NCBI GenBank assembly: GCA_032622095.1
Contig: CP136063.1
Span: 91,121,980 to 91,185,979 of the forward strand
Direction: 5' to 3'
From: Siphonodentalium dalli
Lineage: Eukaryota > Mollusca > Scaphopoda > Gadilida > Siphonodentaliidae
DNA: 64,000 bases
Position 1 is the first letter of the stretch. The number at the start of each line of letters is the position of its first letter. A program made the position numbers and the translations under genes. This document shows positions 56,723 to 64,000 of the stretch, in pieces. The notes under the pieces were generated by a model, which was not told where the DNA came from, ran no database searches, and saw nothing but the letters and a program-made list of their open reading frames with translations.

Positions 56723-57097
56723 GTAGTTGCATTTCTTAACTTGCAATAATTTATGCACAACATCTCTCACACTTTCATTCATCCCATATCTTAGTGCCTA
56801 TTTTTATGAATATGTCATTCTTAAATGATCTTAAAGTCGCCGTCGCAAAGTTCATATTTTACTCATTTCCCCGTTTATTAGACCCACAGGGTCGCTCTGA
56901 TAACGAAATTAATCGCCCGAAGTTTATTCGCTATCGATTCACATTCCAGGAAACCCCCGTGGCGCGCGTACAGCTGGAAACGTACACAACAAATTGGGTG
57001 TATTTTATTTTTGGCCTGTGACGTCACACTGTACCTTCCCACACTCTGTTGACATTGCGTTATCGAAATCGGATGCCTCATTGTGTTGTGTTTTATT

Positions 57098-57523
57098 TCA
57101 CAAACATGTTTCGTTTTCGTTGGAAATCGTGAATGCGGGTTTCCATGTATATCTGTAATAAAATAATGAATAATACGACAGCTCGAGAGTAAAATTAATG
57201 CGTACATATTTGGACGAGGTTCGTGTGTTCACTGTCATAATAGGTCCACAGGAACCTTGAAATACTTTCAACCTATTGTTGATAATACATGGGATACGTG
57301 ACCGCTTTCGCAGATTTCTGCTTTCAAGTTCCACAAAAAGAGTACGAATTACGTTCATGACTGAACTATTGTCAGAAGGGCTTCTTGGGCGGCTATGCTT
57401 TCTACTTATCTGCATGTACCATCTTTCAATTCTTTGTGAAACTGATTTTAATATGATCAAATAGTTAAATACAGATCTATATACTATGGCATCTTCCATT
57501 CTTTGAGTTGAATAATTAAACAC
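57098..57523 (-). other. Unrecognised 141-codon open frame near the left end of the 4.4-kb element
   Basis: A charged, Arg/Ser-rich minus-strand frame with no recognised domain. Its position is about 270 bases inside the left inverted end. It may be chance; listed because it is long for this AT-rich DNA. Confidence 0.15.
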
Positions 57524-58763
57524 TAGAGTGTTATTAAGCTAAATAATATAATACCTATGTCTAGGGTAAACACACCCACCCCTCCCAAAATGGACCGCAT
57601 CCTCAGGCATCCTCACCATTTTCTGGGTTTTTTTCCCAATTTTTTCCAAAATGTGACACGGCGGTAGCGACCAGAATAAGCTTTTGCTTTAAAAATGACT
57701 TTACCACCACAACTTTTGCTCCCGTTACCCTAAACACATGAATGATTTTATTCAGCATTATTCATTTAGATGGGTATTCCGGTAATACCAGCAGGTGGTT
57801 GACATAACAACAGATAATACAAGAGCAAAATCTAGTAGGTAATTTGTTGGAATTTTCCTACCTTGTGGCCAAGTTGGGGGAGGGGGGGGGTCGTGAGGTT
57901 GGAAATTTGTTGGCTATTGGCAATCAAACGGCTAGACCATCAAGAATTGAACATGTATGTCTATTAACCGGGGAGTGTCATGGGATAGGCACAGTTTACA
58001 TCAGGGGCACTAATGCTAATTGAAAATGTGCTTGGTTTGTGATCGGCACTAACACGATTACTTAAACTGTGTTTCTGAAAGTTTGTCGCCTATCAGCAGT
58101 TTGTATTCAGTTCATTTTAATGTTCATTTGAACGTAAACAATTATTCCCTAACATAAATCATGGCAGATACGAAATCAAAAGGTCATTTAAATGAGATTT
58201 AAAAACATGTGTACCCTTCAGCACTTTTTTTGGTGGGAGTGAGCCATCTGAAAACATCAAAATCACACCCTGTGGTTGGATAATTTCCAACTGATGGCCA
58301 TTTCAGTCAAAACTTTTGACAAATGGAAGGAAAATATATTTACTGTTGGTTGAAAAACAGCGAAGTTCACACTAATTATTCGTTAGAAAATCAAACAACG
58401 AAAACACTTTCAAACTATTGTTGATGTGAAATTTCTAACCACTATTGTGTCAGGTATGAAATTTACAACTACTGAATATTTGTAAACAATGTTACCTTTC
58501 GCCATGTAAATGGGCAATGAAGAGCATTTATTATCAGCTCAGAATATATGTGGGCAAATTGGCATGTTGAGCTAATTTGAGACGGGGATAGGTTGACTTA
58601 AAAGAGACACTAATAATTAGCAATAAGGAGCGTTTGTTATCAACTTACAGATATAGGTAACTTTATCCGGAGAGTTCCATGAAATACAATTGTAGGTGAT
58701 GTTTTCCTCAGTGACTAGTAATTAATTTAAATGACTTGAAGGGGCAATACCTGGTACCTCATC

Positions 58764-58894
58764 CAGTAATTCATTATTCATTGGTGGGAAAAGTTCAGAT
58801 AATAAGTTCAGGTCATTTGCTGAACATATTATCTGAACATTTCCTTTGGATTTGGAACTACTCGACAATGAGTATTTTGTGTAGGAAGGGTTAA
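58764..58894. mobile_element. TTAA-type MITE (family T1), 5'-truncated
   Basis: GGGAAAAGTTCAGATAATAA, ATTATCTGAACATTTCC and GTAGGAAGGGTTAA at the right end match the family; the left half is missing. Confidence 0.65.
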
Positions 58895-59094
58895 TTTAAA
58901 TTATGTTTTTTTGTATGAACAATACTGAATGTCATATTGTTGGTGGTGATGCCAAATATTCAAACTTATATCTGGTAAGTTGAGTCTCTAGAGATTATCT
59001 TAAAATTTATATATATATATGAATTTTTCGTTAAATCTAGAGAATACCAGTTTTCTTTTGTCATTATTTAGTCTAACCCCTGTCACGAAATCTA

Positions 59095-59265
59095 TTTTTT
59101 TCTGGAGAACGAACACATAAAAAAAGTAACTTACATCCCACCCCAACATAAATCACTGATAAAATTGAGTACAATTAGGTAATTACCATGGGGAATACAG
59201 AGTGATTTATGTCAGGGGGTAATTTACATCTATATGTGTTCATTCTCCATTAAAAAAAACATGCG
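59095..59265. repeat. Foldback element, about 170 bp
   Basis: TGGAGAACGAACACATA, TTACATCCC and ACATAAATCACT face AGTGATTTATGT, GTAATTTACAT and TATGTGTTCATTCTCCA across an AATTAGGTAATTACC centre. Arms of about 60 bp. Confidence 0.75.
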
Positions 59266-59621
59266 ATCTGAGAGTTTCTACTCACAGGGAGCATTAATGC
59301 AATCTTTAGCTCCACTTACTTGAAAGTTTGCCTTTAATAATCTATTAGAATTTCATTCATTTATTCAATATGTAGCTCAGGTAGGCGAAATCTCCTGTAA
59401 TTCCTACCATCATTTGGGAAAGCATGCCTGGTGGCATTCACAAAACATGGAAGATGGAAGAGGTCTGCAGTTACGTAAACCAGGGTAGCCATAGCACCAT
59501 CGAATAAACTGCCTGTTATGCCATTATGCCTGTATTTGTTGTTGTGAAGATGTCCATTGAACGGATGACTATATTGCTGCTGATATCCTAACCATGTAAC
59601 TTCAAGTATGCATAGGTCCAG

Positions 59622-59723
59622 TCACACACTCCTGAGGGGGGCAGTCTCAGTCATACACATAAAGTGTCCTTCCTCTGTAAACTCTTTGGCCACTTCCTTC
59701 AGCTTGGCCTCAACTTTCTCCAT
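59622..59723 (-). CDS. Unrecognised 33-codon frame, coding-like
   Basis: The minus-strand ATG at 59723 opens M-E-K-V-E-A-K-L-K-E-V-A-K-E-F, a strongly charged, helix-prone run, ending in TGA at 59622-59624. Upstream in frame is a TGA. It could be a gene fragment or a short exon; I recognise no family. Confidence 0.2.
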   Translation of the reverse strand: MEKVEAKLKEVAKEFTEEGHFMCMTETAPLRSV

Positions 59724-60214
59724 CCCATGGCAACATCAGCACTCACAGGTAAACTCCATCACCTTACATAGGCTACATGTATGAACACCTGAAATGACAG
59801 AGGAAATATTATTGAATAACTCAGAGTTAACATTCAATTCCTCTAATTTAGTTGATGCAAACTGTGACAAATGTAACAAACTCGACCTATGTTTTGATGA
59901 ATGACAGTGGGCATGCGTCTCTCCGTCCGCTTGTTCTCATGGATACATGTACATGTATATTGGACAAGTTGGGCACAAATTTGTTTTCAGGAGTTATATC
60001 TGCCGAATTGTTTACCAGGTGTCTATTTTGTTTTCTGTAAATATTGCCCAATTACACCAAGTCTGTATGCTACTGGTGGTTGAAAATCAAATGCCGAGAA
60101 CAGTGAACAGGTTCACCAATACCCGGAATCAAATCTTACGTGGCTGATTTGCGACATGGTCAATGCATTTTTCCACGGATATACATGTATTATCTTGAGG
60201 TCTCAACAAAAGCA

Positions 60215-60400
60215 TCATGAGATATTAACATATTATTATGCGATCGCATGTCGAGATAATATGTCGAGATCTCAAGAAGATATGTTGAGAACTCAATATT
60301 GCGAGATACTAGTAATATGTTCAGATCTTAATATGCGTATGTCGGGATATCGAGATGTGGACAGGTATGTCGTCGAGATAACATGTTGAGATTTCAAGAT
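60215..60400. repeat. Degenerate minisatellite of ATATGTCGAGAT(CT)CAA units
   Basis: About eight irregular units containing GTCGAGATA, GTTGAGAA, GTTCAGATC and similar words, plus GCGATCGC. Not coding. Confidence 0.65.
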
Positions 60401-61399
60401 TATTTTCACCGTAACTTTAATGTTGTCATGTGGCTAAAAAAATAAAAAAAATTCAAAGTTAACTCATTTTTGGCAAATTATTATTATTAAATATATATAA
60501 AGCCATTGCATGTAAACATTATCACTGATTGTGATACTGATAGCTGAATCCAATGTCAATCCGTGAGCACCCGTGGACTGGCATTGGGCCAAGTCCATAA
60601 TTTCAATACTAGACAAAATTTTATGTTTACATTATTTTTAGGCTGACACTTCGGCAAACGCACAACTTTTCCTTGATTTATATTTCACATTTTCGCTGTA
60701 TTGCGTATATGCATTATGATCATTACACATGCCCGCTCGAATAAAGGGGGTTCTCGCCAGTATTTACTTCCAATTTTCTGTTCACATGTTCTCAAAGTGA
60801 CACTGACAGCGACATTTTGGATAGACACTCAACATTCTCAGACGCGATGTTCATCTCTTCGTCATTCAAGGTCTCGTTCGTTTGGTGGTCTCACAATACT
60901 GTTTTCTTGTGATTCCAACTCGTGCATGTACGCTCCCATTGTCGAAACTAAAATATCTTCTGCAGACGAAACGAGGAAGAATTGTCAGACTCAGAAATCT
61001 CAAAAATGTTTCTGTCATCCATATTGAGAAAATACTGCCCCTGAATTCCCAAAGGTACAGAGTGACGTCACACGCTTTCTCGCAAATCATTGGATCCGTC
61101 AAATAGCTGATGAAGTGAAGCATCAGTGACATCACCCAACCACCCACAAACGTAAACACTCATATTTCTCAGACAACGGGGGATTGTTTTATGAAATAAG
61201 TGTGCATAACTAAATACAAATATGAATATATGAGCATATATTGAGAATTATTGCGACGGCGACTTTAAAGATTTAAAACGGTTTCACTATCAAACCAAGT
61301 TCGGTTCCGGTAACTCTGGCTATATGATATTAACATTCTTAAGAAATTTCAACACATACTTTAATTAGGAAATATATCTCTTCAAGTTGATTATAAACT

Positions 61400-61779
61400 A
61401 TATTTATTCCTTTGGTCTTTTTAAATTTAGAAATTCTTTGCAGATAACATCTATTAACCTGAGGACCATTGTGGAAATAAGTCTGCCCATTTATGGGTCA
61501 GACTTTTCAATGTTATCCTCGGTGCGATGGGTGAGTCTTATTACATCTTAAAGACCACTTCTTTAAAAATCAATATATCTTATTAAACAAAATCTAATAA
61601 ACGAAACTGAAATTAACCATTCATATTAACATTTGACACTGTTTAGATATTTTCTCTTATGTTTTAATAACTGCTGTATACAATCTAAACTGTAACATCT
61701 TATGGTCCATTCAAACTGTAGGACCTTTTGTAATATGTTTTTACATTGCACCAAATAAATCTATCTATCTATCTATAAA
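61400..61779 (+). mobile_element. LINE 3' UTR-like segment with (CTAT)n tail
   Basis: Ends CACCAAATAAATCTATCTAT, where AATAAA is followed by (CTAT)n at about 61760-61777. No coding part was recognised upstream. Confidence 0.45.
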
Positions 61780-61950
61780 TTTTGAGTTGGGACCTTCACC
61801 TACAATGAGTTACATTATGAAGGAACAGATAATAACTAAGAAATATATTCCCCGTTATTTGTTTGACTTTACAAGGTACCCTGTCAAAACTTCAAAAAGT
61901 TCCAAGGTTTTGTACTGGTGGAATATGATCTCCAAGGGCATTGGCATATT
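61780..61950 (+). repeat. Inverted repeat arm, partner of 55795-55960
   Basis: Begins right after the (CTAT)n tail with TTTTGAGTTGGGACCTTCAC and shares several 17-20-base words with the opposite-strand copy. Confidence 0.8.
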
Positions 61951-61977
61951 TTGTCACTATAAAAACATTACAGACAA

Positions 61978-62493
61978 ATGGTTTATCTTATGAGATCATG
62001 CATTGGTAACCTGGTTTATCTTTATGAGATCATGCATTGGTGACTATAATCACTATATACAGCTTAAAAGTCAAGACATATGGTCCATATAATTTTATAT
62101 AGTTAGTGTTTAATAGCTTTCGTATCTTCTAATCGATGAACGTGCATTCATACCTACCGGTATGTTAACTTGCCAAGTATGTTTTTGTCATAACTATGCT
62201 AGTTGCATATTAATTCATTTTAATTCCCCACTGGGCCCTTACTGTTAATATCCAATGATCCACCTATATTAACATGTTACAATGGTCCCTCATATTTATA
62301 TGCATTCCAATTGACAATAAAGCCGGGTAATGTCATATTTTATTAAATGCTGAGATAAAACGCACATGATGATTATAAAGACTTATCTCTCGTCAAACAG
62401 AATGCATTATTAAAAGTGACCCATCCGCCCATCCGGGTACTGATGCGGTCATGCGCATCGATAAGCATGCCATTGCTTATGATGTGAACAGCA
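61978..62493. other. Non-coding stretch
   Basis: GGTTTATCTTATGAGATCAT and GGTTTATCTTTATGAGATCA are a local duplication at 61979-62041. Nothing else recognised. Confidence 0.5.
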
Positions 62494-62495
62494 TA

Positions 62496-62676
62496 CAGTA
62501 ATGCTCTAATTAATCGACTCCTTAAACACATCAGAATTATGGGTAACTTTTCAGGATGGAAAGCTCTCGGGGAGAGCTTTCCGATGAATGGCAACAAGCC
62601 ATATTTCCGACTAAATCCTAAAAAGTTACCCATAATTCTGCTGTGTTTAAGGAGTCGATTAATTAGAGCATTACTG
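62496..62676. mobile_element. Palindromic TA-flanked MITE, family A, copy 8
   Basis: The left arm lacks the segment between TTTTCAGGAT and GGAAAGCTCTC that the right arm keeps, so the hairpin has an asymmetric deletion. TA flanks at 62494-62495 and 62677-62678. Confidence 0.85.
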
Positions 62677-62871
62677 TACATCAGTCCTGAAATCGTTAGA
62701 ATGCAGTCATAGCCATTTACGACTATCAAATCAATAATTACTGACGGTTATATACATGTATACTACTAGAGTAGTTGAGTATTGTATCTTCAGTTGTAAT
62801 TATTCATATTATAGTCGGCATCAAGTCATGACGTGAAAATCACATGTTATACTACTATTACGTGATATCTA

Positions 62872-62977
62872 CATTAATGCCCTAATTAATCGACTTCTTA
62901 ACCACAGCATAATTATGGGTAACTTTTCAGGATTTAGTCTGCTGTGGTTATGGAGTCGATTAATTAGGGCATTACTG
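62872..62977. mobile_element. Palindromic TA-flanked MITE, family A, copy 9 (internally deleted)
   Basis: Outer arms only: from CATTAATGCCC to GGATTTAGTC, then directly CTGCTGTGGTTATGG to GGGCATTACTG. A minimal derivative of 106 bp. Confidence 0.85.
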
Positions 62978-63149
62978 TAGTTTCTATTTTCATTAAAAAT
63001 ATTAAAGTTGAGAAAGATGTCAGCAGCAGAACATTTGTCTGTGAACTCTGGCTTGGTTATTTGTTTCAAATAAAAAAAAGTCTCAACTTTTATGGAAAAT
63101 AAGTGAACAATAATTAGAAGGTTATCCGATGGTCAACTATGATTTTTCT

Positions 63150-63265
63150 CCGACCAGTGCTTGTCCCAATTCGATTTGGATTCGATGTTGATGTCGACAT
63201 CGGGCACCCAATTCGAATCGAGATTCCATTTGGTTGCCGAATTTCCAATTCGTAGGGCCCTAGTA
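63150..63265. repeat. Fragment related to the hAT-like ends at 16598-17654
   Basis: Repeated CCAATTCGAT/ATTCGAATCGAGATTCC words run into GTAGGGCCCTAGTAC, the same terminal sequence as the right end of the 1057-bp element. No partner end or target duplication found. Confidence 0.4.
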
Positions 63266-63497
63266 CAGTCCCCTAATTTTATAGTTAAAATTGTTACCCT
63301 GGTCATTAATTTTATGTTTTTTTTTTATACGGTATTTTTTTCTCCTATTATATTTCCAGGTTTCTCCTCCTTCACTTGCATGGATTTTTGTAGTTAAAAT
63401 TAACCCTTCTCAACATTCCTGATACTTTAGCAGAAATACCTTTCATTATTTTGACACACTCTTTGCCCCTTCTTTGAATGATTAATTTATTTTGATT

Positions 63498-63890
63498 TTT
63501 ATGTGTACCCATACCATAGTATGACACACATAGTGTCGACGTCCAGATTGAACATTCATCGTTTGTATGTCTGTCTGTCCGTCTGTCTGTCTGTAGACAC
63601 TTTATGCATGGTGCGATAACTCAAATATTTTTTATTTGATTGGAACCAAAATTTGTATATGTGTTTCTCAGCCCAAAATACAGATCACATACGAATATGG
63701 GTTTGATCAGAGTTTTTTTAATGGAGTTATGGCCCTTCTTCGACTTAGAATTCATGCATGCTGCAATAACTCAGAAAAAATTTCTCTCAACGAAACCAAA
63801 TTTGGTATGTGAGTTTCCCAGCCCAAAATACAGATATTTGATCTGATTTCTTTTAACGGAGTTATGGCTTATGGATTTTAGCGTCATAAG
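63498..63890 (-). repeat. Modular 2-kb repeat, 3' part, minus strand
   Basis: Reading leftward on the minus strand it ends in GTGTCGAC.., the hairpin ATACTATGGTATGGGTACAC and ATAAAAA, preceded by a GACAGACGG run (63570-63595) and 'ggagttatggcc' modules. It is the fourth occurrence of the terminal structure in the window. Confidence 0.75.
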
Positions 63891-63972
63891 TTTAACATTT
63901 GTTGATTTTATTTTCTTTGCATTTCCCACATATGAATAGGAATCCTTTTGCACGTCTATTATCTATTTTCTG

Positions 63973-64000
63973 TGATGTATACTTTTATAACTGAATGGGA
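63973..64000. mobile_element. TTAA-type MITE (family T1) piece at the window edge
   Basis: GATGTATACTTTTATAACTG AATGGGA matches the inner family sequence at about 15399-15421 and continues past the window. Confidence 0.45.

Larger units (their letters stand above)
56831..61268. mobile_element. Candidate 4.4-kb TTAA-flanked element
   Basis: TTAA then AGTCGCCGTCGCAA at the left (56831-56848), and TTGCGACGGCGACT then TTAA at the right (61251-61268), are exact inverted ends. About 190-200 bases inside each end the inverted similarity returns (GTGACGTCAC..TGTACC at about 57018-57034; complement at about 61036-61060). The ends do not begin CCC as in typical piggyBac elements. No transposase is recognised inside, and the pair could be two separate insertions. 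The interior otherwise shows a T1 MITE, a foldback, a minisatellite and unrecognised short frames. Confidence 0.5.

Overview
The window looks like gene-poor, AT-rich, repeat-dense nuclear DNA of an invertebrate, most likely a bivalve or other mollusc. That is an inference. It rests on the frequent ACATGTA/TACATGTAT words, the many (GACG)n-ended 'gttatggccctgg' and 'gccataactc' interspersed repeats, and the types of LINE remnant present. No rRNA, tRNA, CRISPR array, operon or prokaryotic gene was seen. All identities come from reading by eye; no alignment or search was run.

Host genes. The best host coding sequence is a 61-bp minus-strand exon (7836-7896) with a strong acceptor and donor, encoding the first half of a WW domain. 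A possible ATG-bearing first exon lies 2.7 kb upstream (10600-10672, minus) and joins it in phase. Spacing and phases resemble the dystrophin WW exon, but the residues are too diverged to be sure. Weaker candidates are a 73-codon minus-strand frame with a poly(A) signal (45606-45827), two plus-strand open segments near 33 kb, and a 33-codon frame near 59.7 kb.

Region by region. 0-20 kb: hairpin MITEs with TA flanks, TTAA-flanked piggyBac-like MITEs, a third terminal-inverted-repeat family (B), a minus-strand LINE fragment, and a 1057-bp non-autonomous hAT-like element with an exact 8-bp target duplication. 20-33 kb: three copies (A, B, C) of a roughly 2-kb modular repeat with a conserved hairpin at its 3' end; copy A is split by a 3.7-kb nested insertion. 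34.2-45.8 kb: four near-identical tandem units of about 3.05 kb, each carrying a MITE and a 5'-truncated L1/Tx1-type LINE ORF2 tail. Three of the four units carry a 612-bp hAT-like insertion and one keeps the clean empty site. 45.9-46.7 kb: a palindromic composite satellite. 48.0-49.8 kb: an internally deleted CR1-like LINE with an SGNH/esterase-like ORF1 remnant. 50.4-50.9 kb: about 18 copies of a palindrome with core GGACTTAAGTCC. 52.4-55.3 kb: a reverse transcriptase pseudogene interrupted by an element whose inverted ends are built of short tandem repeats. 56.8-61.3 kb: a candidate 4.4-kb TTAA-flanked element. The rest is more MITEs and repeat ends.

The reading frames do not form a pathway. 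The window mostly records repeated transposition, nesting and tandem duplication, probably partly inside introns. Several insertions can be verified internally from empty sites or exact target duplications.
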